A DNA stretch of 64,000 nt from the NCBI GenBank assembly GCA_964036295.1, contig OZ038464.1, forward strand, positions 26,871,008-26,935,007, read 5' to 3'. Position 1 is the first letter of the stretch; each line of letters opens with the position of its first letter. A program made the translations under genes and the position numbers. Positions 46,814 through 58,514 of this stretch are shown here, one piece after another. The notes beneath the pieces are model-generated. The model saw only the letters and a program-made list of their open reading frames with translations. It was not told the DNA's origin and did not search any database. This stretch comes from Plumapathes pennacea. Lineage: Eukaryota; Cnidaria; Anthozoa; Antipatharia; Myriopathidae.

Positions 46814-46866
46814 TTATGACACAAAAGTACAGCAGTATACATTGGCAAATTTATATCTCTTTCAAT

Positions 46867-47790
46867 CTGTTACTTCAATCCCCGTCGTCTTTGCCATCTT
46901 CTTGACGGACGTCATAATGAAGTTCAGTGAATCGATGAAGCGTATCTTCTCAGCTTCCAGAGTTATGGCCATGATTTTTCCTCCGTTCATGACGACTCGA
47001 GGTCTGAATCCCTCCTTCAGAAGTGTGGTCAAGATGAATATTCCGTCAAAGCCTCGCAGATTGTGACCGATCACCGTTGTCTTGTGCTGACACTCAAGAA
47101 GGTAATAGACAAAGTCTTCCACACATTCATCACCTTCGAAGACCTCCTGTTCCTCTCCGTACATGGTTTGTGAGATCAACATTATCGGAATGTGAGTTCC
47201 CATTTCTTGCTGTGTCTCGATGTAAAAAAAAAAAATGAAGTTGACGTGATTATCATTCTTTGGGAATTTTCCATCTCTAAGCACTATGTCAACGGGTTTA
47301 TTCCACGGGGGCTCCATGGACGTCTTCGTAGAGGTTCTTGCTGCGTAGTCATCTTCGCTGTCCGAAGATTCCGTTTCAAACTCATCCTCACCTTCAATTG
47401 CGTTACGCTTCCGGATTTTCTTGACAGCTGTGAAACACTTGTAACCTTTTGGCATCGTGGTTTCACATATCTTGCAACAGTTCTCGAAACAGCTACGCGA
47501 CCGCACGTTGCACAGACGTTAAAGTTCTGCGGACACATTCCATCCCTCAAGTGTGAAGATAGCAATTTCCACAAAGAAGGCATGACCACATGTTTTGCAG
47601 ATTTTTCGGGGGTCTTGAGGAATCTGTTACGATCTATGCACGTCTCACTGTTACACGCGCTACAGTATTTACCGCAACAGTGTCTTTCTTTATGATTAAA
47701 TGACTCGTGTCACAGGAATTGCAAAAAAAACATCGTCCTCCGTGAAAAGCGTTCAATCTTTTGATGAATGGCCTTTTTCTAACAACAAAG
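46867..47790 (-). pseudogene. Decayed family-B DNA polymerase fragment
   Basis: The reverse frame 46862-47506 resembles the exonuclease part of protein-primed family-B polymerases, as carried by Maverick/Polinton-type and related elements: an Exo I region around FFFYIETQQ, and an Exo II motif VIGHNLRGFDG. The usual Exo I Asp is Tyr here. Upstream, Cys-rich finger pieces (CCGKYCSAC, NVCATCGR, NCCKICETT) lie in different frames, so at least two frameshifts are present. An 11-12 nt A tract lies next to Exo I. No polymerase palm motifs remain. It is a dead fragment lodged between satellite monomers. Confidence 0.65.
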
Positions 47791-48329
47791 GGATGAGGAG
47801 CGTGAGAGGGTTAGTTTGACGCTTACGAATGGGTTATGACACAAAAGTACACTCGGTATGCATTGGCAAATTTATATCTCTTTCAACCTCAAATCAATTT
47901 TTAAATCTTATTCGGCAATGAATTCCTTGTTCAACGTAACGTTTCTAACCAGGTTAGTTTTGACGTTTACGAATAGGTACAACGGTACATTGACCAATTT
48001 CAGTCTCTCTCTCAATTCAAACATCGTAGAGACATTTTTTTCTTTTGTTGCTGTATCGGCACTGAACTCTGTTTAGCAGTAACTTTCTAACAGTATATTA
48101 TGCAAAAGTAAGGGTATGTTCGTGTTAGGGTAAAAAGTTCTCTCTTTTCAATCTCAAATTATTGTAAAACACGTATTTTCTTTGCTTCTGATTCGGCACT
48201 GAATTCGTAGTTCAACAGTAACTTTTCTAATGTTGTGTTGTTGGTCAGTGCAAGAGTTAGTTGTGACTAAGGTTATTAAATCTCTTTCAATTGAAATCTC
48301 ATTTTCTTTTCTCGGACGTGTTCTTTTTT

Positions 48330-50030
48330 CTAATCTTATTGCAACAATACACTAATTTTCGTATTTTTCTTTGACTGTAAAATCGATCTTCTATATCGAA
48401 ATAGTTCAATCTCAATCTTACTTTTACTTTAATAACATTTTTTCATAAATATGATAAATTCAAACATAGATAGGAATCATAATTATAAACCTGTAAAACA
48501 TAATTTAACTGTGCTATATCTTTCACATGCCTGTATCGTATAACTTAAACCGTTAGCTGTGACAACTAACGTTTCCTCTTTTGAGATGGCGTCGGGACCT
48601 CTACGTTAGACTATCAATCAAAGGTTGATGTGGCATTTTTAGCGTTAGTTTTAGCCCTTTGTCGGAGCAAGTGGAAATTAGGAGATTGGGGTACACTGCC
48701 CTCGGAGGAAACATGTTTTCTGGTCTATTTGAGATCCAAGGCATCATTTGTAACATTGTGAATGCTTTGTATGATTTCTAGAGCTCCTTTTTATAAAAAA
48801 ATTAAACTAAAAAAAACTTTTTCTGTAGCTGAATCATCCTACTCCATCGTTTGTCTTGATCCCAGAAGTTTTCCTTGTGTGTGTGCGTTTGTATCCTTAT
48901 CACTCTATTATTGTTATTAAATTTGTTTGATTGAACTATTTTTTTATTTATTTACCGTAAAATCGCCGTATGTCAGTGTATAATGTTGAGTTATAGACAA
49001 AGCAAATGGGAAATGGTAAAAATACGAGAGATGTGAAAATCACGACGCTTCATAGAACGTCGGCTTATTTTTACTTCTCTTGTGTTCTTTCAAGCGCCTC
49101 AGTGCGTAGCATGTTAACCAGTGATTTATTTTTTTAGTGCGTTAAATTCGGTGCAAGTTTTATATATCAGGCTGATGTGTGCCTGTTATGTTGAGTTACA
49201 GTGCACCCGGGCGAAAGTAATCCTTGCTATCTGCTTTGTTTTTCAAGCCCAATAGTTATTAGTTAACGTAGTTCGTATCGTTACAACTCGATGACCCCTG
49301 AAACGTACAACTTCACTACATCAGCGCCCGTGATCTTGTGCTCACGAGTTAACCAGTGTATGAAATAAAGACTTCAAAGTTTGCGTTCTTGTTGCACTTA
49401 TTGCTCGATAGGAGTAGTTTGTATCTGTTAGATTGTTAGGTGTATCTGTGTGTTGGTTTATGTGGTGTAGTGTTGGTATGTTCATGTGGTGTCAATTTGA
49501 GTGATAGGGTATATGATTGCGTTTACGTGTGTATGCATGTGAAAAAGCGTCACGGAGCGCATTGGTGCGAGTCAGAAGTGTTGGTCACAGATCTTGCTCC
49601 AGATGTGAGTTATCTACGTCCCATATCGCAGTATTGAACGTCAAGCAATGCATTGTACCACAGGCGAGTTTCAAGTTAACGGAGAGAGGTTGTGAGCGAG
49701 TTGTCTGTTACCTTTCGCATTGGGCCTCGTTTTGAAACAGAGGTAACAAGCATCTCGGAAATGACTCTGGCAAAGGAATGAAACTGGCTCCAAACTCAGA
49801 CGAAGCTTGATGTCTACCAGGTCTGGCATAGGCTGGGACCAGAGGGAAGGAATTTGCTTCGAGTGAAGCTGAAAAGGTAAACCTTTTGCTTGTTTTAAAT
49901 ACTGCTTTGCGTCCTTCTTTGACAGGGATTTGTATCTACCCCTGTCAAACCTTTTAAATGTCCTTTTAAACCTTTTAAAGGCCTTGAAATGCAAAGCTTA
50001 AAGTTTGGGTCAAATGCTTAATTCCAATGT
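48330..50030. other. Gene-free stretch
   Basis: AT-rich, no gene or clear repeat recognised. Short ORFs at 49440-49735 (+) and 49671-49994 (-) show no domain. Confidence 0.45.
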
Positions 50031-50031
50031 T

Positions 50032-50065
50032 TATCCATAAGGAAAGCTCACTTTCCTTATGGATA
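50032..50065. repeat. Perfect 15-bp stem-loop
   Basis: TATCCATAAGGAAAG, loop CTCA, then CTTTCCTTATGGATA. It lies just past the polyadenylation signal of the D8C gene on the reverse strand. Confidence 0.7.
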
Positions 50066-50068
50066 TAT

Positions 50069-50074
50069 TTTATT
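50069..50074 (-). terminator. Polyadenylation signal AATAAA for the D8C gene
   Basis: TTTATT on the + strand, 104 nt after the stop codon on the reverse strand. Confidence 0.5.
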
Positions 50075-50177
50075 TTCTATTCTCCAAAGCAAGATGGCGA
50101 GCTTTCGGTTTTTGTCGGAAACTGACGTCTACCTTCTACATTTTTCTGGTGAATGTGGACGCAGCATAACTCAATCA

Positions 50178-52776
50178 TCACTTCTCCCATTTACCGCAGT
50201 ATCTCAGAGAGCAACTTCCCTTCCTCACAAAGTGGTACACATAGTAGACACCACAATTCTTAACCCGAACTTTCACCTGAAAATGGCAACATCCTTGGGA
50301 CCAATGAAAACAGACTTTGCGAGTGACCACCCCTTCTTGCACCGACGGGTGACCACTGATCCAACCCGGGGCGTGGGTATTACAGTGGAATTTAGGCACG
50401 CATTCTGTGGCCATCATATTACCTGCTTTGCCAGTGAAACGGTACCAGCCCGTCGATAAGTAAATCATATCGCACGCTGGATACCCTGATGATTTTCTGG
50501 TGTAGTTCTGGTTTCGGTTTGCCTCGGTTAGGTTTTTGTATACCACGCACGGGTCGTCGACTGTGAAAGAAAATTAATTGATAAGTTGCAGCACGACAGT
50601 CGTTGTGATGGCACCGCTGAAATACTGTACCGTTATCAATCGTGCGATATCCTTACTTTTTCCGAGGCAGCGGTCATTGCGCAATACTGTGAAAACGACA
50701 GCAAAACACAACACTCGTTTCTCAACTAATATATTTTGGTTGAGGTATCACCCCCTCGAATCACTGGAATTTGCAAAAAGTATTCCAAGTACAAACGATG
50801 AAGACCTTTAAAGAACATTGTTACAAAAATTAATATTTTGTGTTTTTTTACTAACTTACCATCATCGTGGTTGTTGAAGTCACAGCGGTCGCCATTAAAA
50901 CCGTCTTTGCACAAACACTTGGGGATACCACCCTCTTGGTAGACACAGGTGCCCTCGTTTTTGCACACAATTTTATAACACCCGAGTGACATTGCTATGG
51001 GAAAATAAAGGATTGTTGAGCATAGTTTGTTACTATTGGTTCGTAATGGCGGCATCTAATTTGCATGAATTCGGAAAGCTAGTAGAATCAGGGGCGGATT
51101 TAGGGGGGGGGGGGGGTGGATTAGGTGGCTAGCCACCCCCCTATGAAGTGGCAAAAAAAAAGGAATTTGGGGTATTTTGAAATATAACAGAAAAATAATC
51201 AATCTGGAAATTGGTTTTCTAGTTAAACCAGTGATAAAAATACACTATTTGATTTTCTCTTATGTGAGTCGGTCACTTCAGGAGTATGGGGAGCACGGAA
51301 GCGGAGATCATTTTCTTGTATTCTGAGAGTTCATACTTTGCTCCGCAGCACAATGACTACCGATGTCAGATTTGGCTGTCATCGCCATGCATGCACACAC
51401 AGTTTCCATCAACAGAAGGCAGGTTTGCGAGAAATTTATGGCACTGCACCCCAGAAGGATGATGTCACTTTCACTTTTGGCCGATTAACGTAAATAAGGC
51501 AGTATGAGCCAATTACTTCTTTCTTGTTTTAAACCATATTGACTTTATCGTTAAGAGAAATTCAAAAGTTTTCTGATACATTAATAACACTGTTTAATCT
51601 ATAAACGGGTTTATTCTGCCTAAATCCCGTTTTCCTACGCGATTATATAATCTACACTTACTACATACCTATAGTTTATATTGCAGTAATCAAATTGTGC
51701 TTACCATGCGTAAAATAGAGTAATATCAAGTTTGAAAATTAGACTCTTAAGTGTGCTCCAAAGTGGTCTCAAAACGCAGGAAATGCCATTTCAGATACTC
51801 TAGATTTCAAAATTTCCCGGGGACCCCCCTAGCGCTCCAACACCAATACTCGGGCCCCCAGCCACCCCCTCTTTCAAAATCCTAGATCCGCCCCTGAGAA
51901 TGTACTCATTGATCTTTGGCAGTGAAAGAGTTTTAGTAACGCATTCTGTAGAATAAGGGTGATGGCTGAGTTAGTATTGCTCCTTACCTCCTGTCGTCAT
52001 GTTACAGTAGGCGTTTCGTGTTTTTTTCCAGCGACGAAAACGAAGCCAGTAACCGCCGCTTTTTGATTCGCTCGAACTTCGCTTGATCTCATGACAGGAA
52101 GTTGCTGGAACTCGCTTGGACGACCCTAGGGAAACTGCATGTGGATACAAGCCAAAGCGTAGGCTACTCCTATTTTAAGCACTATCTTATATACTCTTAC
52201 TATATTCTATCACCATCATAAGCTGTATCAATAACCTTACCACCACTACCATCACCGTCACCTTAATTATCACTATCAATATCACCGTCACCATCATTAT
52301 CATCACCACCACCATCACCATCATTATCACATTATCATCATCATCGTAACCATCATCATAGTCATAATCATCATCATCACCTTCATCGTCATCATCATCA
52401 CCATCGATTATCAACATAATAATTAGTATTAATATTCTAAAGATTGATCTCAGTGGGGCCTTACAACAAGATTACCAGCGAGAATGAACCAAGCTAACAT
52501 AATGAAAGTGGGTACAATAAGTAAAAGGGAGGCGATTCTCACCGCGGAAAGGATTGTCGAAATAGAAACCATCTCTGTCGTGAACGAAGTTCCCCGGGCT
52601 CGCAGCGTCTGTACGATTGTTTAATTCACAAACTCTGCTGGTTGCGTAAAAGTTCAAACTTTGACAAAGCTCGTCGCTTCTGCAGGAGAAGTAGCACGCC
52701 TGTATATCACTCGTAACAGTTGAGTAGTATACATATTCTCTGAGGACCACTCCTTGAATGGATGTTGCGCAGGTTC
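50178..52776 (-). CDS. Secreted PAN / fibrinogen-N-like / EGF / D8C protein, 5' end incomplete
   Basis: Four reverse-strand coding exons, all phase 1 in and out: 52776-52543 (PAN/Apple, with CQSLNFYATSRVCELNN and DGFYFDNPFR), 52134-51988 (short fibrinogen-like N-terminal motif: SCHEIK, then YWL, then YCNMTTG), 50994-50860 (EGF-like: CKNEGTCVYQ.., CLCKDGFNGDRC), and 50560-50178 (D8C domain of the uromodulin/GP2/OIT3 family: GWYRF, CVPKFHCNTHAPGW, EGVVTRKVCFHW, CC, YYVYHF, then CGKWEK and stop). Such domains are extracellular and bind carbohydrate or protein partners. The fibrinogen-like exon has only the CxxI..YW..YCxMTT start of that domain, not the full fold. No signal-peptide exon was confirmed; 53396-53306 is a phase-compatible candidate but is hydrophilic. 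The 50995-51987 intron holds a transposon. EGF and D8C calls are strong; the 5' end is open. Confidence 0.8.
51089..51896. mobile_element. 808-bp hAT-like TIR element with 5-bp target duplication
   Basis: The ends CAGGGGCGGATTTAGG and CCTAGATCCGCCCCTG are inverted. AGAAT lies directly outside both (51084-51088, 51897-51901). CAGGGGCGG ends are known from hAT-type elements. Inside, GGGGGTGGNTGGC-like subterminal stretches mirror GCCACCCCC. No transposase ORF. It lies in the intron between the fibrinogen-like and EGF exons. Confidence 0.75.
52190..52418. repeat. ATC trinucleotide-rich tract
   Basis: Imperfect CAT/ATC units over about 230 bp, in the intron between the PAN and fibrinogen-like exons. 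A reverse ORF rich in Asp and Val here is a repeat artefact. Confidence 0.85.
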
Positions 52777-54375
52777 CTACAGTTATCCGCCATTGCAAGT
52801 GTGAATATATAAAGATGATGAGAATTTTTAAATCCAGTAGGTTTGTCTGTAATGCAAAACAGAAGAATGTAATCTACATATTCAAGAAATCGGATCGTGT
52901 ATTTATTTGCTTTTACTTGAAAAACACTATTTGAGAAACTGCACAGTCAGTTGAAAAATTATAACATTATATTCGTATTCCAGTAACTGGGAAACGATAA
53001 CAGTGACCCTTACCAATGGTATTACCCAGAGGGGTTGAACAAAAGAATGAATAAGTCATATTAGACGATTATAATCTCAGAACTACTAAGAAGATATTAT
53101 ATTACTAGAGGTTTTGGTGTAATGTTGTAAAATCATGCAAAAGCTATTTTCAACAGCGCATAATGATAAATAATCCAGGCTCGCTCCAAGCCATAATGTT
53201 TCTTCAATCTTTCTGCATCCTTTTTATGTAAAACCTAAATAGTTATCCTTTTTGTGGTGCACCGAGGAATCAGAAAGTTGGCTATCGACTCTTAGGAATT
53301 CTTACCATACTCTGCTTCTGCATTAGTGTGATAGTCACGGCGCCATTTTTCTCCCAGCTGTCTTTTGCTTGTTTCTCTGTCGATGAGACTTATCATCTAT
53401 AATGGACTTCAGAAAGAAACGCAAACCCATTCGACACTGTTCATGCTTTTGTGTAGACAGCTTTTGTGATTAGGTTTGTACTAATGGTAGTTAATTTGGT
53501 GACGTAAAGGACCTTGATGCTTTTGCTTCCTGCCACTCCACTGTTGTCAGCACAGTGTATCCTCTCCTAACTCCTGAACTTCTTCAGTCTTTCGCAAGAG
53601 ATATCATATCGTTAAAATGAACAGGGATAAGAAAGCACCTGGTCAAACAGTATTAATGGACGTACGTTTGTATAATGACTCCTCGCCTTTTATTCACCTC
53701 ACTAATACAATTATTGTCCAATGGATTGTTTAGATTTCGGACAGGATGGTTCGTATCGACTGTTTGCACCCACAATCAAATGCAAAATGGTTGAGACACT
53801 CGCAGAAAAAGACCCATTCTTCTCTTCTATTCTCTCACTCTCATCTGGATTTCATTTGACAGCATCTTTCCCCCCTCCCCCGTTTCAATGTTGAGTATCC
53901 AATATCGCACAACGAGATTTCAAGCCCGAACAACATTGAGACGAGGGGGACCAGAAATCAACAAAACTTTAAAGCCGATAAATTGCTCAAAATATGCAGC
54001 GTCTCAACTACTTTTGCATTTGCTTGCAGTTACGTTAGCCAAGCGGATCACAGGGTGCATGTCTTGCCTGTCGTGTACACTTCAGCCAATCAACTGTTAT
54101 GTAGTTTTGCAAACTTTGGCGCATTGCATGTGTGTATGTTACGAGAGATACAAAAGAGACAGAGAGATTCGCAGCAGACTGGTTTATACACAGAAAGACA
54201 GTACGATGAGATAGAACAAACCTCTGTTTTATTAGTCTGTGGGTGTACGCAGAAAGAGAATACGAAAAAATTGTGAACAGATTGGATTTGCTGTTCTGCG
54301 CATGCTTCTGCGCATTCGTGCATTTTGTACGCTAAAGTTGATGCCCGCACTGCTGTAGCCTATATACTAATATAC

Positions 54376-54600
54376 TTTACTAGCGAGACCCCCGTAAAAT
54401 ACGGTGATCGGATTTCTTTTTTTTTTTTTTTTTTTATCCTGTTTTTCTTTCTTTCTTTTTCCCTTTTTTGAAGTTCATTTCGAGCATCTGGATTGTAGTT
54501 TAAAGTGTACAAACTTCTCTGTAGTGCGTGTACCACTCAACCGTACCACTCGACGAATCGCAGATCGATCGACATAAAAATCTCCCCCTTTTTCTACTTT
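54376..54600 (+). repeat. Dispersed repeat with ACCCCC.TAAAATACGG, third unit
   Basis: TTACTAGCGAGACCCCCGTA and the following GATCGGATTTC, TTTCGAGCATC, TACCACTC and GATCGATCGACAT words match the units at 32290-32720 in order. Confidence 0.6.
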
Positions 54601-54992
54601 ATTCCACGAGGGTAACGTGCTTACATTGCAGAACTCATACAACCACTAAACTAATGAACCCACCTTTCTTTGCACAAAAGTGTGGCTTTAAGTATAGACT
54701 CAGTCTGTTCAGTGTAAACGCTTAAGATTTAGGAAGAAACTCAATACTAGGACTTTAAACTCAACGAGTTAGTTTAATGCATTTTCTACAACATAAGTTG
54801 CGCACAAGAAAAACTTTTAATAATTTTGATACAGTATATGTTTACTACTACATAAAGACTAACACGGATATATTTTACTTTGACAAGTGTGATCTACTCA
54901 TGTGGCGATCAAATACCCGACTTTTCGGGGGGGGGGGGGGGGGGGTGGGTGAAGCAATCGACCAGGGCGAAATCTCCTAACCATTTATAAGA

Positions 54993-55026
54993 TGCATGAA
55001 TGCATGAATGCATGAATGCATGAATG
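54993..55026. repeat. TGCATGAA octamer microsatellite
   Basis: Four perfect units. Confidence 0.9.
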
Positions 55027-55260
55027 ACAAAGTGTGAATTGCTCATTACATCGAATGCCAAACCTTCCTACTGTATGGTACATCTCTGGCTGGTCCAGTA
55101 GTTCAAGGCACGATTAAGCTTATCCTGGATTAGTTTGTCATGATAGCTTGAAATGAGGAGGTTTTGTTCACAACACGACTTCTTCTATATTTTTTGGACA
55201 AACTTTGCAGCTTGTTGACCAAGAAATCGAAAAAAAAAATTTGGGCAATCGTGTGTTAGC

Positions 55261-55468
55261 TTAACCCTTTCACTCCCAAGCTCAAAATACAGATTCTCCC
55301 AGCTTTATAAGAAGAAAATATATGTGTTGTAGTGAGAATTTGTGGTTTAGTCAGCTCTCATCTGAGCAATGTATCAAAAGCCAAGTTCTCCTTACTGTAT
55401 GGTATATTTCTGGCTGAAAACTAAAGGAGAAAATTGAAGTTGATCACTCTTGGGAGTAAAAGCGTTAA
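55261..55468. mobile_element. TIR repeat with TTAACCCTTTCACTCCCAA end, copy 2
   Basis: The left end TTAACCCTTTCACTCCCAAG pairs with CTTGGGAGTAAAAGCGTTAA. The interior follows the copy at 4649-4839. It lies just past the stop codon of the Ig-TIR gene and may be part of its 3' UTR. Confidence 0.75.
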
Positions 55469-55545
55469 TCAAACAAGAAGCAACTGGCCCAAGTGAGCGA
55501 ATGAAACTGAGATATTCCAAGGTGATCAATCTCAAGTGAGCTGGA

Positions 55546-58475
55546 CTAAACTTTGAGCAAAGGAGCGACCGAGTCACTCTTTTCACCCGTACTACTTAGT
55601 TTTGGTGCTTTGAGCAACTGTTTGAGCAGTCTAATCTGCCATGCGTTTCTCTCCGCGCATTCGCTATAGTCCAGAAAAGTCTTTTTCCTCAGAGACTTGG
55701 GAAGCACATCAATACAAACATCGTCGAGCCTCAGTACGATTAGAGAACGATCTCCTTGCACCGTGCTTCTCTGCACTGCCATCTCGAGCTCCCCCTGACA
55801 GAACTTGCTGGTCATGTAGTTCTTGGACAGCACAACCAAAACCAATCGACTCGTGTACACGCTTTCTGCCATGTTGTCCACAATTGACTTGCCTAGTTCG
55901 AAGTCTCTGTTGTGAATGCAGTACTTGAGTTTGTGATCCTCTAGGAGTGGAGTTAAGTTGTCGTTGATCCAGGCGAAGTCTTGACCGCTGAACGATACGA
56001 ACACGTCATATTGAAAAGCTTGATTGTTTAAGTCAGCTGCAAAAGAATGTGTATATTTCTCCTCTTTAAACGACAGCTCCTTCATTTAGTAATAGGGTAG
56101 GTGTTGACACGTCACATTGCACAATTTAGAGTTTTTTTTCGGGTCAGTGTTTCTGCTACGGTGTTGATATTTTCTTTGAAGAATGCTGTAAAGCGAGAGA
56201 TGTCATTGGTACTAGTAACTTGACTGTTAGTACAAATCGAAAGTTTGGTTAGTCGCTTAGGGAAGTCTACTAAAGACACATCGAAACTTTCAGCTTCCTT
56301 CCATAGACGCTATTATGAATTGTGCATGTTTATGCATGGTGTCTATATAATTATGTTCACGTATGTATGTGTGACTAACCGTTGTAAAAATGTTTAGCAG
56401 CCCGTTTTCTTTTCATAGTGCGACGCAAGATTAAGCCTGCAGCCAAACTCAAGAGGGAGCCCGCGATAGTAGCTGCACTGATGGTCAGTAGTATTTCTGC
56501 ATAATTTTCATCCTCACCTACAAGAAATAGTTGACACTACGTCACGATTTGTTTCACACTCATGCGCAATATTGTTGTGGCTGAGATTTTCCAGCATGCT
56601 TACTTGACGATCAAATATTACTGGGTCGTAATATAATTATTCAGAAACAAAAGCAGATTAAATAGAGAGATTTACTTGACAGCCACTTGTCTTCACTTTC
56701 ACTTAACGAGAAGCTAGGTTACTGTGTATGAGTGTGAAAGCGACCTAGTGGAAGTTTACACTTAAACACATACATAGTATTATGCAGTACATAGTTACAT
56801 TCATACATGTATTTTTTTGTATATAGACCGTGTACCAATTTGCCTAATTTGCTCTGAATAAGAGACCAATCAGCTGTGCGAAAAAACGCCATTCTCACTT
56901 GCTTGCTTGCGTGAGCAGATTGCAATCGGGTTTTGGCTTTTGGTCCTGACTGACCAAAAATACAACCAAATTTCTTTGGACCATTCGACAAGCGCAGAAA
57001 ACGCAAAACCAAACCAAAACAACAGCACGACAACTTTCAACGGACAATCGAAGACCGCTCTGAGCTACAACCTCTTTATTACCTGTCTCGTGTAGCCGTT
57101 CACGTAAATAAATTCGCTTGTGTATCCACCCAAAGGCCGACGAGTTCACACCGCACGTGTAGCAACCAAAATCTCGCGAAGTGACGGCCATAAAGTCCAG
57201 CACAAACGTTGTCCGGACGGAGATGTTACCGTCAATTCCCAGGCTGTTTTGGTGTAATGTACGTTGGGGGGAATTTTGTACCAGTGTATCGTTGAAGTAC
57301 CACAAGTACTCAGCATTAAGGAGCCGAGGTACTTCAGTAACACATTCCAGGATAACGCTGGTGTTAAGGTCGGCCGTCATGGTGGCTTGGCTTGTGGAAA
57401 CTTTTGGACGCGTATCTGCAACATTAAAACCACAAGCAATGGAAATATTATATTCGCCCATCTGGTTAGAAATCGGCACCCAAGAAGTGCGGCTCAGTAC
57501 CAAAAGGCTCAGTGTGAATATTTGCGTGAAAATTTGCGAAACACATAACACGATGATTGCTGTTTCACTGCAAGATACACGAGTGCACGCGCAAAGGGTC
57601 ATGAGCTTTGTTCATCTTGATTACCCACAAGTCAACTCGATCTGAACTCCCGATCATCTGGCTGAAAGAGATATTCACAGTTGTGAAGCAGCTTGACTCT
57701 TTCATTTCAAAGGGCGAATTTCACTCAATCTGGAACATGTTTAACTTATGAAATGTCAAATGAAACTGAAAGGTGTGACACGGCTTGAATTAAAATTCTC
57801 GACATTCTGATAGCAGTGCTCGTGTTGTCGAGAGAAGTTCTTTCTATTTACGCAGGTTTAAAGTTTGATTTGGACAGAGAAGCATGGCAGTGTAAAAGTT
57901 GGAAAGTTCCTAAAAACATTCAGGAGTTCAACAAGATTCGATCACATGACCTCCTCGCTACCACTACAGAGCTATGAAGATATACATTACTTTGTGAATA
58001 GAGCTAATCGCAGAATCTCAAAAACCAGGTCGGTAGTGATGTAACTGGTGCTTCTATAGGTCACAAAATGAAAACACTTACCTTTCTCATCGATAATTAA
58101 TTGTATTTCCCTGCTGGGCGCACTCGTGGCTGATACCATGCGACAATGGTATATTCCAGCGTCTCGCCTTGAAACATTGAATATTCTCAGAGACATGCTA
58201 AATTTGAGGCTATTTTCCGCAACCTCATAACTATCGTTACTTTGTATCTTTCCCTTACTGTTCCAGAAGAGAAGTTCCTTCCCATTCTTTTCCCATATAG
58301 CTATCAATTTCCATCGGTATTTCTCTTTGTAGGTTCCTTCACATCTAAGAGTCACGTTCTGACGCCACGCTGAGATGACGTAGGGTTTGTTTGTGGTTAT
58401 CGTTAGTTGTGGATTTTTTCGGCCTGTATACAAAAGCGTAACATTTATACCTCGACATCCATAGTAAAGATGAAG

Positions 58476-58514
<39 letters not shown>

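Larger units (their letters stand above)
43370..48320. repeat. 151-bp satellite block
   Basis: The core, about 43780-46200, holds roughly 16 head-to-tail monomers of 151 bp with near-constant words: GACGTTTACGAATGAGTTAT, CAAATATATATCTCTTTCAA and GGCAATGAACTCCTTGTTCA. The edges (43370-43780, 46200-46402, 46817-46866, 47806-48320) hold longer, diverged monomers with GCGCGGGTTAGTTTTGACG. Insertions at 46406-46813 and 46867-47790 split the right edge. Plus-strand ORFs here are satellite shadows. Confidence 0.95.
53400..55260. other. Intergenic stretch between the two reverse-strand genes
   Basis: No gene recognised. Holds a dispersed repeat at 54376-54600, a poly-G run at 54929-54946 and an octamer repeat at 54993-55026. 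Confidence 0.45.

Noticed and set aside
49440-49994. Overlapping short ORFs on both strands
   Set aside because: No domain, signal peptide, splice context or repeat-free conservation visible.
52187-52417. Asp/Val-rich reverse ORF
   Set aside because: Translation of an ATC trinucleotide tract in an intron.
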